DNA of 64,000 bases from Candidatus Nanopelagicales bacterium (GCA_037045355.1 JBAOHO010000010.1:62001-126000), one strand, 5' to 3'. Counted from the stretch's first letter, positions 1-10,121 are shown. Notes: a model not told the origin generated them from the sequence alone. Translations and numbers: made by a program.

Positions 1-73
1 AACTCCTGTTGGTGCGCGTTCCTCGCGCCCGACCATCAGCACGAGTGCCCCACCGACGAAGGCTTCTGGACCC

Positions 74-337
74 ATGGCGAACATCAAGTCGCAGATCAAG
101 CGCAACCGGACCAACGACAAGGCCCATGAGCGCAACAAGGCGGTCAAGTCCGCCCTCAAGACCTCAGTGCGCCACTTCAACGAGGCGGTGTCCGCCGGTG
201 ATGCGGCGAAAGCACACGAACTCGCCCAGACCGTGGGGCGGCAGTTGGACAAGGCGGCCAGCAAGGGCGTCATCCACAAGAACCAGGCCGCGAACCGCAA
301 GTCCGCGATCTTTCGGCAGGCCGCCGCGCTGGGTTGA
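74..337 (+). CDS. rpsT: 30S ribosomal protein S20
   Basis: This is an 87-aa basic protein that binds 16S rRNA early in 30S subunit assembly. The N-terminus MANIKSQIKR and the ending around NRKSAIFRQAAALG are characteristic of bacterial S20, and the length matches the family. A GAAGG ribosome-binding site lies about 11 nt before the ATG. It stands alone on the plus strand and converges on holA with only 22 bp between the stop codons, the same arrangement of these two genes as in mycobacteria. Confidence 0.97.
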   Translation: MANIKSQIKRNRTNDKAHERNKAVKSALKTSVRHFNEAVSAGDAAKAHELAQTVGRQLDKAASKGVIHKNQAANRKSAIFRQAAALG

Positions 338-359
338 TCAGCGCCTGATCAGCCGGTCG

Positions 360-1367
360 TCAGCGCTCTGACGCCGCTGCCAGCCGAGCCACGACCATCT
401 CGATGATGGCCATCTTCTGCTCGTCGTCAAGTGCGGTGCCGCCGTCCACTCCCCCTTTCATGTCGGCGTCGAGTTGCGGCAGGCGCGCGGATACGGCGGC
501 GATCTTGGCGGCAGTGGCTCCCCAGCGACGGGCGTTGTCCCGGGCGCGGTCCTTCTGCCATGGGGCCACGGACATGTCCGGCGGCGGGTTGGACCCGCGC
601 AAGCCGACAAGTGCCATCATGCGCAATCCGTGAGCCAGAGCCGCGACCACTGACACCCCTACCCCCCGCTCCCGCTGCTCCATTCCGCGTAGCAACCGCA
701 GCGCATCGGTGGTACGCCCGGCCCAGATCTGGTCGACGACAGCGAACGAACTGACCTTGGCCTGCTGCGGGAACATCGCCTGCACCGTGTCCTCGTCGAC
801 TCGGCCCTGTGGTGTGTCGGTCACCGCCTGGCGGACCGCAGCGAGCAGCAGTTCGAGGGAATCGGTGCCGAGTGCATCGACGAGCCACTGCTCGGCCTGG
901 TCCGTGAGTGTGCCGCCACCCGAGGCCGCCTCCGCTCGGGCCATGCGCCGGATCTCGCGTTCGTTGGGCCGGGCACACTTGATGACCTCCGCACCGGACT
1001 TGGTGGCCGCGTTGACCACCCCTCGACCCCGGGCGGCGCCGTTGTGAGTGATGACCACCGCCCCTCCCCCGGAGTCGGCGATGAGGTCCTTGAGTACCGA
1101 CTGCACGCCGTCGTCAGACAGTTCGATGTTGTCGACCCGCAGGATCGGAGCGTCACCGAAGAGACTGGGAGCCGCGGCTTGCGCGATCACCTGGGCGAGG
1201 TCGATCCCCGAATCGGACTTGCGCGCGCAGTCCAGGACTCGCAGACCTCGCTCGGGTTCGGCTGCCTGGAGCCGCTCGGTGGCATCGTCAGCCGTGCGCC
1301 GGACCAGTAGCGGCTCGGGCCCGGTGACGACGATCGCCGGTTCGGCTCGGCGGGGACTCGGTGCCAT
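360..1367 (-). CDS. holA: DNA polymerase III delta subunit
   Basis: This 335-aa protein is the delta subunit of the replication clamp loader, which opens the beta sliding clamp. It begins MAPSPRRAEPAIVVTGPEPLLV, the usual start of actinobacterial HolA, where the protein enters an AAA-like fold without a functional Walker site. Length and C-terminal helical region (ending VVARLAAASER) fit the family. It lies downstream of the CPBP and comEC genes on the same strand after a 253-bp gap and converges with rpsT, as is common in Actinobacteria. Confidence 0.93.
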   Translation of the reverse strand: MAPSPRRAEPAIVVTGPEPLLVRRTADDATERLQAAEPERGLRVLDCARKSDSGIDLAQVIAQAAAPSLFGDAPILRVDNIELSDDGVQSVLKDLIADSGGGAVVITHNGAARGRGVVNAATKSGAEVIKCARPNEREIRRMARAEAASGGGTLTDQAEQWLVDALGTDSLELLLAAVRQAVTDTPQGRVDEDTVQAMFPQQAKVSSFAVVDQIWAGRTTDALRLLRGMEQRERGVGVSVVAALAHGLRMMALVGLRGSNPPPDMSVAPWQKDRARDNARRWGATAAKIAAVSARLPQLDADMKGGVDGGTALDDEQKMAIIEMVVARLAAASER

Positions 1368-1437
1368 GGGGTGATCCTGTCATGGCGCCCCGACACACCC
1401 TCGCGTCGCTGCTGTTCCTGATCACTGCCGTCCCTTT

Positions 1438-1485
1438 CGTCCCGCCGGTCCACCGTCCCGCCGGTCCACCGTCCCGCGGGTCCAC
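1438..1485. repeat. 16-bp tandem repeat, three copies
   Basis: Three consecutive copies of a 16-bp unit (cgtcccgccggtccac) start at 1438, 1454 and 1470; the third has one mismatch. They sit in the 253-bp gap between the CPBP gene and holA. Sixteen is not a multiple of three, and no gene is convincing here. The rest of the gap shows nothing I recognise. Confidence 0.8.
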
Positions 1486-1620
1486 AGCTCCTGGGAGTAG
1501 ACGCGCACGACTTCGGGCGGCAGACAAGACTCTCGGAGGGCGCCACGCAACTCCCGGAGGGCACCACGCGAACGGCGGGGACTCCAAGGGACACAGAGGG
1601 CGACGACCGGAGTGGACAGG

Positions 1621-2835
1621 TCAACCCGGGTCGGTCGCGTTGGGGGGTTCCGTTGGTCCGGGGAGTCCTGGGGGTGTGGGGTCGGTGGGTGATGCCTCCC
1701 AGGCCACCGGCCCGGACTGGGAATCCTGCGTGTACTGCGACGCCTGCGCTCCCCCGCCGGCCTGCACGGGCTCAGCGGCCTGCGCCGGCTGGGCGGCCTG
1801 CGGAGGATGGGTGTAGTGAGTCCACGAGGCTCCGTCCCAGTACCGCAGTGCGGCAGCGCCCAGGGGGTCGCGGAACCAGCCGGGGGGCGCGATCACGGGT
1901 GCGGGACGCACCCAACGGGGCTGGAGCGGGCGGGGCTCACCGGAGCCGCGCAGCTTCCAGCACAGGCCGATGAACAGCGCGGCGGACACCGCAGCGCCGA
2001 TCGCACTTTCGAGCATGCTGGGAGCCGTGTCGATCCACAACGCAGTGGTGCCCAGTGCCGAGTTGGACACGGACACGACCACGACGTTGAGGAAGTTGTT
2101 CGCGAAGTGAGCGCCGATGGCCAATTCCAGAGTGCCGGAACGAACACTGACGACCGCGAGCGCGAAGCCGATCGGGAAGTAGGCGGCGAACGCCAGGAGC
2201 CATCCCCAGCCGTCCGCCTCCGCGACCTCGGGGTTGGCCAGGTGGGGGAGCGCGAACAACACTCCGCTGGCGACGCCGAGGAACCAGGCACCGGTGAACT
2301 TCTTGCCGAACCACTGCAGCAGGTACCCGCGGAAGAACAGCTCCTCGGCGGTGGTCTGGAAGATCAGGAGGACGATGGCGACGCCGAGAGCGGGCCAGAA
2401 CACCCCGGGCTGGTAGTTCCAGGTGAGGTCGGCGCTGCGGGTGATCAGAACCGGGATGGAGGGCAGGATGACCGCCACCAGCCACAGGGCGCCGCCCCAC
2501 AGCATCAGTCGCGGTGAGATCCGCCGGAAGGGAGTGACGACGGTCAGGGCGGGGCGGTCCAAGATGAACCGGACGATCAACGGGGTCGCGATGAAGAAGG
2601 GGATGAAGCTGCCCACGGAGATCAGGAGCACCCACCACTGCGGGATTCCCCGGATCTCGCCGGCCGGGGTGATCTCCGCCCCGAGTGCCAGCGCGCCGAC
2701 GATGACCAGCAGAGCTTGTCCGATGAACCAGATGATCAGGATGAGCAGCGCACCCGACAGATAGCGCCAACCTGACGACCGTCCCGAGTTGGACCAGTCC
2801 AGGTAGGAGGGCCGCTGGGTGGTTGTCGCGGTCAT
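1621..2835 (-). CDS. CPBP-family intramembrane metalloprotease with C-terminal DUF2510
   Basis: This 404-aa polytopic membrane protein carries the CPBP/Abi protease signature: EELFFRGYL at about residues 164-172 (paired Glu and Arg), a His in LPHL near 198 and HFANN near 243-247. Proteins of this family cleave within membranes or act in self-immunity; the substrate here is unknown. The C-terminus has a DUF2510 module around 317-343 (PPGWFRDP, then RYWDGASWT), a short actinobacterial domain often attached to membrane proteins, followed by a Pro/Gln/Ala-rich tail. The ATG start is followed by a cytoplasmic segment and the first membrane helix at about 26-50. Fusion of protease and DUF2510 is seen elsewhere in Actinobacteria. 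Confidence 0.88.
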   Translation of the reverse strand: MTATTTQRPSYLDWSNSGRSSGWRYLSGALLILIIWFIGQALLVIVGALALGAEITPAGEIRGIPQWWVLLISVGSFIPFFIATPLIVRFILDRPALTVVTPFRRISPRLMLWGGALWLVAVILPSIPVLITRSADLTWNYQPGVFWPALGVAIVLLIFQTTAEELFFRGYLLQWFGKKFTGAWFLGVASGVLFALPHLANPEVAEADGWGWLLAFAAYFPIGFALAVVSVRSGTLELAIGAHFANNFLNVVVVSVSNSALGTTALWIDTAPSMLESAIGAAVSAALFIGLCWKLRGSGEPRPLQPRWVRPAPVIAPPGWFRDPLGAAALRYWDGASWTHYTHPPQAAQPAQAAEPVQAGGGAQASQYTQDSQSGPVAWEASPTDPTPPGLPGPTEPPNATDPG

Positions 2836-2880
2836 GGAGGAACGCTACTGCGCCACCGGAGTCCGCGTTGGCCGTCACCC

Positions 2881-2942
2881 ACAGCCATGGGCTGTCCCAC
2901 CCCGCAGCCCACCCCGGAGCCAACCCGGAGCCCACCCCGGAG
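2881..2942. repeat. small palindrome followed by 12-bp repeats
   Basis: A palindrome with 6-bp arms (acagcc-atg-ggctgt, 2881-2895) is followed by four near-copies of a 12-bp unit (cccaccccggag) at 2896, 2908, 2920 (one base short) and 2931. The element lies between the comEC stop and the start of the CPBP gene, both on the minus strand, and could separate the two transcripts. No poly-U tract is seen. Confidence 0.6.
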
Positions 2943-2984
2943 CCTCGCCGTGGAAGAGTCACTCGTCGTCGTGGGTCATCGGGA

Positions 2985-5213
2985 TCACCGCCCGTCGGGG
3001 AGGAAGACCGATCCCTCGGTGTCGGTGCGCCGCACGTCAGCTCCCGCCGCGAGGTACTCCGTCAGGGTCTCCGTGGCTGGATGCCCGTAAGTGTTGCCCA
3101 GCCCGCTGCTGGCGACAGCCGTGCCGTCGTCGGCGGCGGCCCACTGGGCGAAACCGGGCTGTTGGTGGTCCGATCCATGGTGCGGGATCACGACTGCATC
3201 GAATCCCGGGCCCTGCCACCGCTGCATGATCTGGGTCTGACTCTCCGGTTCCACGTCGCCGGGAATCAGCGCTGTGAAGCCGTCTGGCCACTGCACTGCC
3301 AGCACCAGGCTGCCGTTGTTGGCATCGTCTTCCGACCCACGGAAGTCGGCGGGTGGCCACAGGACCGTGGCCGTGGCCTCGCCCCACGTGATCGTGTTAC
3401 CCGCGACCAAGGGTGTTGCCGGTCCGCCGGTCAGCAGTTCGAGGTCGGCGACAGCAGCGTCCGGCTTGGCGAAAGCGGTGGCCCAGACCGGCGTACCCCG
3501 ATTGCCGGCCATCACGGGAGCGAGTCCCGCGATGTGATCGGCGTGGTAATGACTGATCAGGACACCGTCGAGCCGGGTTACCCCCGCCCCCGCCAGGCAA
3601 TCACCGGGGTCGGCCCGCGCAGGGCCCGCGTCGACCAGGATCGCGCTGTTCGGACCCGTTCGCAGCGCCACCGCGGTGCCCTGCCCGACGTCGCACACCA
3701 CCAACCGCCAATCCTCCGGCGGTCCGGCGAGTCGGCCGATCAGCAGACTACCGAGAACCGTCAGGACAGCCGCCGCGGTCGCGGTTCGCCGGCCGGCGAG
3801 CCGAACCACCGCGACCCAGATGAGACCGGCGGCGACGACAACGACGAGAAGCCGGCCGATCTCACGCCCGTGGGGGGACAACGCCACCTGCTGGGCGGTG
3901 CGGGCCACGAAGACGACAACCTGGGCGAGACTCAGCGCCGGGACAGCCAACAGGCTGGCGAGCGGTGACCAGATCGGTGCGACCAGGGCCGCGAGAAGCC
4001 CCAGAATCGTGATGGGGCCGATCAAGGCGGCCACGACCAGGTTGGCGGGGACGCTCACCCACGACACCGGCGCACCGACGGCCAGCAGCAGTGGGGCGGT
4101 GACCACCTGCGCGGCGAGCGTGACGGTCAGCGGCAGAGCCAGGACCATCGGGACGTGAGCCTCTATCCCGTGCAGGAGGACAGGAGCGAGGACCAGGAGT
4201 CCCGCGGTCGCGACAACGGACAGCGCGAATCCCAGCGACCAGGCCAGTTCCGGGGACAGCACCAGCAGTACTGCCACGCAGGCCGACAGCAGGGGCAGCC
4301 CACGCTCGACCCCACCCAGCAGAACACCGAGAAGCCCGACCGCCGCCATGGCGGCTGCCCGCACCACGCTGGGTTGCGGCCCCACCAGCAGGACGTACCC
4401 GGCGACCGCTGCTGCGGTGAGCGACACCTGGACGGGTGGGGGCGCGCGCAAGGCCCGCGTGATCAGCAGCAGTGCGGCCATGATGACGGTGAAGTTGCCG
4501 CCGGACACGGCCGTGAGGTGGGACAACCCCGAGTCCTGCATGGCTTCGGCGAACTGCGGTGACTGTCGGGACTCGTCGCCCAGCGCGATACCGGCAACCA
4601 GTCCGGCGGCGTCGGCATCGGCAGAGGCGGTCGTGTCGGTCAGGCCAACACGGATGGCGTTGAGTACCGATGCCCCCGCCGAGGGGTCGGCGACCACTCG
4701 CACTGAGCTGACTGCCACGACTCTGATGTCGGCCGCGCTGGGTTCGCGGTCGGCCAGTCGTCCGTGGAACACCACCGTCGTTCCGGGTCGGGTGGCCGGC
4801 GGTAGGTCCGATCGGTCGAGGAACACTCGTGCCGGCAAGGACAGGTCCCACCGCGCTGAACCGGCCCGCGCCGACCGCACGGTGGCGGGCAGGAACAGGG
4901 CGGGGGCGCGACCAGGATCCACCGCGACGGGTCGGGCCGAACCCGTGACCACGGCAGTGATTTCGACCGTGCGATCCACGACGTCGGTCGGCACCCGCCG
5001 AGCCTGACCGGAGAGCGCCGCGACGGCAGTCGCCCCCACCATCATGACCACGACCGGCGCCGCTATCGGTCGGTGGATCAGGGCGGAGAGCACACACGCG
5101 GTCACAGCGACGATCGCCACGACAGCCAGGGAGGGCGCACCAGCCCACCAGCCCATGGCGGCGCCGACCCATGCCGCACCGGCCAGCATCGTCGTACGCA
5201 GATCGGGGATCAC
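2985..5213 (-). CDS. comEC: ComEC/Rec2-type DNA uptake channel protein
   Basis: This polytopic membrane protein (742 aa from the chosen start) is predicted to form the inner-membrane channel for single-stranded DNA in competence. It has N-terminal helices, the central competence domain with many membrane segments, and a C-terminal metallo-beta-lactamase-like domain with VCDVGQGTAVAL near 500 and the metal motif SHYHADH near 555. I place the start at GTG 5213, which overlaps the comEA stop as GTGA; the reading frame stays open further upstream but would run into comEA. Tight coupling with comEA is typical. Many actinobacteria keep comEA/comEC without demonstrated transformation, so function in uptake is inferred. 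Confidence 0.93.
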   Translation of the reverse strand: MIPDLRTTMLAGAAWVGAAMGWWAGAPSLAVVAIVAVTACVLSALIHRPIAAPVVVMMVGATAVAALSGQARRVPTDVVDRTVEITAVVTGSARPVAVDPGRAPALFLPATVRSARAGSARWDLSLPARVFLDRSDLPPATRPGTTVVFHGRLADREPSAADIRVVAVSSVRVVADPSAGASVLNAIRVGLTDTTASADADAAGLVAGIALGDESRQSPQFAEAMQDSGLSHLTAVSGGNFTVIMAALLLITRALRAPPPVQVSLTAAAVAGYVLLVGPQPSVVRAAAMAAVGLLGVLLGGVERGLPLLSACVAVLLVLSPELAWSLGFALSVVATAGLLVLAPVLLHGIEAHVPMVLALPLTVTLAAQVVTAPLLLAVGAPVSWVSVPANLVVAALIGPITILGLLAALVAPIWSPLASLLAVPALSLAQVVVFVARTAQQVALSPHGREIGRLLVVVVAAGLIWVAVVRLAGRRTATAAAVLTVLGSLLIGRLAGPPEDWRLVVCDVGQGTAVALRTGPNSAILVDAGPARADPGDCLAGAGVTRLDGVLISHYHADHIAGLAPVMAGNRGTPVWATAFAKPDAAVADLELLTGGPATPLVAGNTITWGEATATVLWPPADFRGSEDDANNGSLVLAVQWPDGFTALIPGDVEPESQTQIMQRWQGPGFDAVVIPHHGSDHQQPGFAQWAAADDGTAVASSGLGNTYGHPATETLTEYLAAGADVRRTDTEGSVFLPDGR

Positions 5214-5887
5214 CCGACAGTCACCTGATCGCGCAGCCCCGCCAACGTGGCGTCGCCGATGCCCGACACGTCGAGCAGGTCGTCCACCGACCCAAAGGGA
5301 CCGTTGGTGGTGCGCCACTCGACGATGGCAGCGGCCAACACGGGGCCCACGCCGTCGAGTTCCTCCAACGTGACCGCGTCGGCGGTGTTGAGGTTGATCA
5401 GGCCCGTCGGACTACCCGGACCCACCGAAGGTGCCGCAGTAGCGGGCTCGACCGGCTGCGCTGTGTCAGCGTGACCGACCCTGATCTGCTCGCCATCGGT
5501 CAGGACTCGGGCAAGGTTCAGCGGGCCGTATCGGCGCCCGGACTGTAACCCGCCCGCGGCATTCACGGCGTCGATGACCCGACTCCCCGCCGGCAACTCG
5601 CGCGGTCCGGGGGCGCGCACCGCCCCACGGATGTCCACGGTGACGGTCACCGGTGGCGACGTTCCACTCGTCGGCGCGGGAGCAGATGAACCCACAGCGG
5701 AGGGAATCGGTGCGGACGGCGACCCGTTGCCCGGTTGAACAGCCGGCGCAGTCACCACCGGTGTCGACCGCGACCGCCCATCCCACCACCACAGCCCGGC
5801 GAGTAGCAGGGCAGCGCCGATGACCAGGGCGACGACCAGCGTCGAGCCACGTTCGAAGGGGACTGCGCGGTGCCGGGAATCGGTCAT
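5210..5887 (-). CDS. comEA: ComEA-type helix-hairpin-helix DNA-binding protein
   Basis: This 225-aa membrane-anchored protein is predicted to bind incoming DNA outside the membrane and pass it to ComEC. It has a single N-terminal helix at about 17-36, a Pro/Ser/Thr-rich linker, an SLBB domain at about 80-137 (VDIRGAVRAPG onward) and a C-terminal pair of helix-hairpin-helix motifs (LINLNTADAVTLEELDGVGP; LLDVSGIGDATLAGL). The stop overlaps the comEC start by 4 bp, so the two form an operon. A 105-bp gap separates it from plsY. Confidence 0.92.
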   Translation of the reverse strand: MTDSRHRAVPFERGSTLVVALVIGAALLLAGLWWWDGRSRSTPVVTAPAVQPGNGSPSAPIPSAVGSSAPAPTSGTSPPVTVTVDIRGAVRAPGPRELPAGSRVIDAVNAAGGLQSGRRYGPLNLARVLTDGEQIRVGHADTAQPVEPATAAPSVGPGSPTGLINLNTADAVTLEELDGVGPVLAAAIVEWRTTNGPFGSVDDLLDVSGIGDATLAGLRDQVTVG

Positions 5888-5992
5888 GCCTGACGTCTAT
5901 CCGGCGCCGTGTCCAGCGGGCGGGATGAGAAATCGCCTGTGGACGATCGCGACCGCCGAATCCCTGTGGCCGCCGGCTGCGCCCCGGGAAGG

Positions 5993-6610
5993 TCAGCCGT
6001 CTTCGTCGAGTGGTTCGCGCGGATTGACCTGGCGATCGCGCAGAACCGCACCGATATTGCGCCAGTGCCGCACGAGCACCAGGCCACCCAGTGCGATGCC
6101 GTAGATCTTGCCATCGAGTTGGGGGGCGACGATGCCGCACCCGATCAGCACGACCGCACCGAACACCGCACCGATGCCCATTCGGCGACTGAGCAGGAAC
6201 CCGACGGCGAAGCCCACCAACACGAAGGGGATCCACAGCGGATAGACGCCGAGGACCGCACCCAGTGTGGTCGCCACACCTTTGCCGCCGCGACCTTTGA
6301 GGAACGGGGACGTGATGTGCCCGACCACGGCCATGAAACCGGCGACTTCTGCAGCGGCCACTCCCAGTCTGCTGAACAGCAGGACCGGCACCAGTCCTTT
6401 CAGGATGTCGAGGATGGCAACGATCACCCCGGTGCGTTTGCCCAGCACCCTGCCGGCGTTGGTCGCCCCCGGGTTACCCGACCCGACGGAGTGCAGATCG
6501 ATGCCGCGCATCCGCGCGATGATGGCCGCGGGGTTCACGGACCCGATGGCATAGCCGACGACCGCGGCGAGCAGCAGGGCGAGCGGCTCGGCGACCTGGA
6601 GTTGGTCCAT
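5993..6610 (-). CDS. plsY: Acyl-phosphate:glycerol-3-phosphate acyltransferase
   Basis: PlsY transfers an acyl group from acyl-phosphate to glycerol-3-phosphate, the first step of phospholipid synthesis, at the inner membrane. The 205-aa protein has the family signatures GSGNPGATN (43-51) and GRGGKGVAT (about 105-113) plus several hydrophobic helices. ATG 6610 shares one base with the degV stop (TGATG), while an in-frame GTG at 6613 also overlaps it; either gives translational coupling. An operon with degV makes sense because DegV/FakB proteins carry fatty acids for phosphorylation to acyl-phosphate. Confidence 0.95.
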   Translation of the reverse strand: MDQLQVAEPLALLLAAVVGYAIGSVNPAAIIARMRGIDLHSVGSGNPGATNAGRVLGKRTGVIVAILDILKGLVPVLLFSRLGVAAAEVAGFMAVVGHITSPFLKGRGGKGVATTLGAVLGVYPLWIPFVLVGFAVGFLLSRRMGIGAVFGAVVLIGCGIVAPQLDGKIYGIALGGLVLVRHWRNIGAVLRDRQVNPREPLDEDG

Positions 6611-7467
6611 CACGGGTCGGGCACCGGGCTCACGACCACCGCGACCATGCCCGGGCCCACGTGCGACCCGATGACCGCACCTACCTCGCCGATGATCACG
6701 TCGGCTTCGGGCAGGCGGGAGCGGATGCCGACGGCGAGGTCGGCGGCCCGCCGGGCGGCATCGAGGTGCAGGACGGCGACTCCGACGGGCTGACCGTCAG
6801 CCGATTCCACCGCGAGCTCCTCCAGCCGGGCCAAGGCCCGCGACGCGGTGCGCACCTTCTCCAGCGGCTTCACCCTGCCCTTGGCCAGGTGGAGGATCGG
6901 CTTCATGGCCAAGGCGGACCCGATCAGCCGCTGCGCCGATCCGATCCGGCCACCTCGGCGCAGGAAATCGAGTGAGTCGACGTAGAACAGGACCCGGCTG
7001 GCCTGCGCTGTGGCCACGACGGCCGCCGCTGCTTCGTCCACATTTCCGCCGCGGGCCAGCACCCGTGCGGCCGCCACCACGCCGTACCCGAGCCCCATCG
7101 ACACACTTCGGCTATCGACGACCGTGACGGGGACCGGGGCGTCGGCGGCGGCCAACACCGCCGCGTCGTACGTGCCGGACAGATCCGCCGAGAGATGGGC
7201 GGACAAGATGTGCGTCGCACCCGCGTCGGCGGCTTGCTGGTAGACCTGCGCGAATGTCGCGGGTGCCGGGCGGGAAGTGCTGACGGTGGTTCCCGCTCTC
7301 AGCGCGGCCGCCACGTCCGACGCACTGACATCCACCCCCTCCTGCAGTGCCCGGTCACCGACGATGACCTGCACGGGCACGACGCGAATCCCCCAGAAGT
7401 CCACCTGCGTGGGTGGCAGGTTGGCGGTGGAGTCGGTGACCAGCGCAGGAAGCGTTTGCTGCGACAT
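6610..7467 (-). CDS. DegV-family fatty-acid-binding protein
   Basis: This 285-aa protein belongs to the DegV (FakB) family, which binds a single fatty acid and, with a FakA kinase, feeds acyl-phosphate to lipid synthesis. Typical features are an early VTDSTANLP segment, TSRPAPATF around 60-70, the SAHLSADLSGTY motif and SLDFLRRGGRIG. It is coupled to plsY by a one-base overlap, a functionally sensible pair. ATG 7467 gives MSQQTLPALVTDS; no clear ribosome-binding site precedes it, and an in-frame GTG at 7485 is an alternative. In Mycobacterium a degV gene also lies between comEA and octT. The bound ligand is unknown. Confidence 0.93.
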   Translation of the reverse strand: MSQQTLPALVTDSTANLPPTQVDFWGIRVVPVQVIVGDRALQEGVDVSASDVAAALRAGTTVSTSRPAPATFAQVYQQAADAGATHILSAHLSADLSGTYDAAVLAAADAPVPVTVVDSRSVSMGLGYGVVAAARVLARGGNVDEAAAAVVATAQASRVLFYVDSLDFLRRGGRIGSAQRLIGSALAMKPILHLAKGRVKPLEKVRTASRALARLEELAVESADGQPVGVAVLHLDAARRAADLAVGIRSRLPEADVIIGEVGAVIGSHVGPGMVAVVVSPVPDP

Positions 7468-7553
7468 GACTGTCAGGCTACTCACGGATCGATCGTGAGG
7501 AACGAGAGGGCGAGATCGAGGGACGTGAGGGAGGGACGAGAGCGAGGAACGGG

Positions 7554-10027
7554 TCAGGGCACGATGTTGACCAGCTTGGGGGGCCGCACGATGACCCGGC
7601 GCGGCTGCGCACCATCGAGCGCGGCCACTGCAGCGGGTGTCGCCAAGGCGAGCGCCTGCAGTTCGTCGTCGCCGATGTCCGGAGTCACTTCGATGCGTTC
7701 GCGCACCTTGCCGCCGATCTGAACGACGCAGGTGACGGCTTCGCGGGCGACGAGCTCCGGATCCACGGCCGGCCAGCCGGCGCGGGCGACGCTCGGCTCC
7801 CGGCCCGAGCGCTGCCCACATGTCCTCGGCGGTGTAGGGGGCAACGAGCGACAGCATCACGGCGACCGCTTCGACCCCCTCACGCACCGCGGGGTCGGCG
7901 CCGCCGACATCTCGCATCGACGGCCTTGCGCAGCACATTGACCAGTTCCATGGTGCGGGCGACCGCGACATTGAAGCGGAACGACTCCACGGCGGTTTGT
8001 GCCTCGTCCACCGCACGGTGGGTGGCTTGGCGCACCCCGAGATCACCCTGGGCCACATCGCTCCCGGGGGAACTGGTCACGTCGCCGAGCCAGCCGCCAG
8101 GCCCGTGCGAGGAACCGTTTGGCTCCCGCCGGCGAGACATCGGCCCAGTCGATGTCATCCTCGGGAGGACCGGCGAACACCATGCGTCAGCCGTACGGCA
8201 TCGACCCCGTTGTCGGCGAGCTCGTCGGTCAGTCGCACCAGGTTCCCGCGGGACTTGGACATGGCGGAACCGTTCATGACGACCATGCCCTGGTTGAGCA
8301 ACCGGGTGAACGGTTCGGTGAAGTCGAGCATGCCCATGTCGTGCAGGACCTTGGTGAAGAACCGCGCGTACAGCAGGTGCAGAATCGCGTGGGTGACGCC
8401 GCCGACGTACTGGTCGACCGGCAACCACTCCCGCGCCTGCCGCGGGTCGAATGGGGCGGTCTCGTTGTGGGGATCGAGGAACCGCAGGAAGTACCACGAC
8501 GAGTCGACGAACGTGTCCATGGTGTCGGGGTCGCGTTGCGCGGCCGCACCGCAGGCGGGGCACGCCACGGCACGCCACGATGTCGCTGCCCCGAGTGGTG
8601 AGGATCCCTGCGGGGTGAGGTCCAGACCCTCGGCTGCGGGCAGCAGCACCGGCAGTTGGTCGTCGGGCACCGGCACCTCGCCGCAGTCGGGACAGTGGAT
8701 GATCGGGATGGGGGTTCCCCAGTAGCGCTGCCGCGAGATGAGCCAGTCGCGCAGCCGGTAGTTCACCGCGGGTCGGGCGGTTCCGCGCTCGGCCAGGATC
8801 TCGATGATCCGCGTGATCGCTTCGTCCTTGGCCAGCCCGTTCAACGGTCCGCTGTTGACCATGACACCGTCGTCGGACGGTCGCGACACCGGTTTCGTTC
8901 GGGTCCTCCCCCGCTTCGACCACGACTTGCACGGGGAGATCGAACGTCCTGGCGAAGTCCAGGTCGCGCTGGTCGTGGGCGGGCACCGCCATGATGGCGC
9001 CCGTCCCATAGTCGGCCAGGACGTAGTCACTGGCCCAGATCGGCAGTCGAGCGCCGTTGACGGGATTGACCGCGTAGCGGTGCAGGAAGACCCCGGTCTT
9101 CTCGCGATCGGTGGCCAGTCTGTCGAGTTCGCTGGTCAGCTTCACCCGCTCGACGTAGTCCGCGAATTCCTGCTCCGCCGGGGAGCCCGTCGCGAGTTCG
9201 GCGGCCAGATCGCTGTCCGCGGCAACCACGAAGAACGTCGCGCCGAACAGAGTGTCTGGTCGGGTCGTGTAGACGGTGACGGGCTCAGCGCGGCCTTCGA
9301 TCGCGAAGTCGACCTCGGCTCCCGTCGAACGGCCGATCCAGTTGCGCTGCATGAGCAGTACCTTCTCGGGCCAGGCGCCCTGCAGTTGCTCCATGTCGGC
9401 CAGCAGTCGGTCGGCGTAGTCGGTGATGCGCAGGTACCACTGGGTGAGTTTCTTCTTCGTGACCAGGGCGTCACAGCGTTCGCACCGGCCGTTGACCACC
9501 TGCTCATTGGCGAGCACCGTCTGGTCGTTGGGGCACCAGTTGACCTGGGAGTCTTTCCGGTAGGCCAGCCCGCGCTCGAACATGCGCAGGAACAGCCACT
9601 GGTTCCACCGGTAGTACTCCGGATCGCAGGTGTTGAGCACGCGGTCCCAGTCGAACGAACAGGCGTAGCGGCGCATGGACGATTTCTGCTGTTCGATGTT
9701 CTCGTAGGTCCAGGCGGTGGGATCGACACCGCGTTTGATGGCCGCGTTCTCGGCGGGCAGCCCGAAAGCGTCCCACCCGATCGGGTGCAGGACGTTGAAG
9801 CCGCGCTGGACCCAGTAGCGCGCCAGAACGTCGCCCAGGGCGTAGGCCTCGGCATGGCCCATGTGCAAGTCGCCGGACGGGTACGGGAACATGTCGAGCA
9901 CGTACTTCTTCGGCCGCTGGTCGGCGGGGTCCCCGGACCGGAACGGCTGCAACTCGTCCCACACCGGCAGCCACGTGTGCTGCAACAGTTCCGGGTCGTA
10001 GACGTCGGCGGTCGTGCTGGGTTCCAT
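7554..10027 (-). pseudogene. leuS: Leucyl-tRNA synthetase, interrupted by about five frameshifts
   Basis: LeuS charges tRNA-Leu and is essential. Class I motifs are present: PYPSGDLHMGHAEAYALGD (HIGH) near residue 55 and MSKSRGN (KMSKS) near 8250. The start is ATG 10027, preceded by GAAGGA at good spacing, not the longer upstream frame. The reading frame changes at about 8880, 8184, 8088, 7918 and 7806, each resolved by removing one base; the span is 2474 bp, and removing five bases leaves 823 codons, a normal LeuS length. No internal nonsense codons or missing domains remain once frames are joined. I infer sequencing or assembly errors in a functional gene; true decay of an essential synthetase is unlikely. 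Confidence 0.9.
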
Positions 10028-10093
10028 GGGATTCCTTCTCGGGGGACGCCCCATGGTAGCCACCCGTGGTCGACGCCAGACCCGCGTCTGCGG

Positions 10094-10121
10094 CCCGTTG
10101 GTGATGGGTCACACCAACGGG
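10094..10121 (-). terminator. 10-bp perfect inverted repeat between yhhN-like gene and leuS
   Basis: Arms cccgttggtg (10094-10103) and caccaacggg (10112-10121) are fully complementary around an 8-nt loop, about 47 nt after the YhhN stop and upstream of leuS on the same strand. No U-tract follows, so it could be an actinobacterial-style terminator for the upstream operon or a leader hairpin of the leuS transcript. Confidence 0.5.

Noticed and set aside
338..359. rpsT terminator
   Set aside because: TGATCA repeats form only a weak short stem between the convergent rpsT and holA stops; no U-tract.
427..978. Overlapping reading frames inside holA and in most other genes on the opposite strand
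   Set aside because: They arise from high G+C third positions and lack ribosome-binding sites, family motifs or plausible composition.
5214..5318. ComEC start at 5318
   Set aside because: It would run 100 bp into comEA in another frame; the GTGA overlap at 5213 is the usual form.
7554..10027. leuS as a true pseudogene
   Set aside because: It is essential, domains are complete once five single bases are dropped, and there is no nonsense decay; sequence error explains it better.
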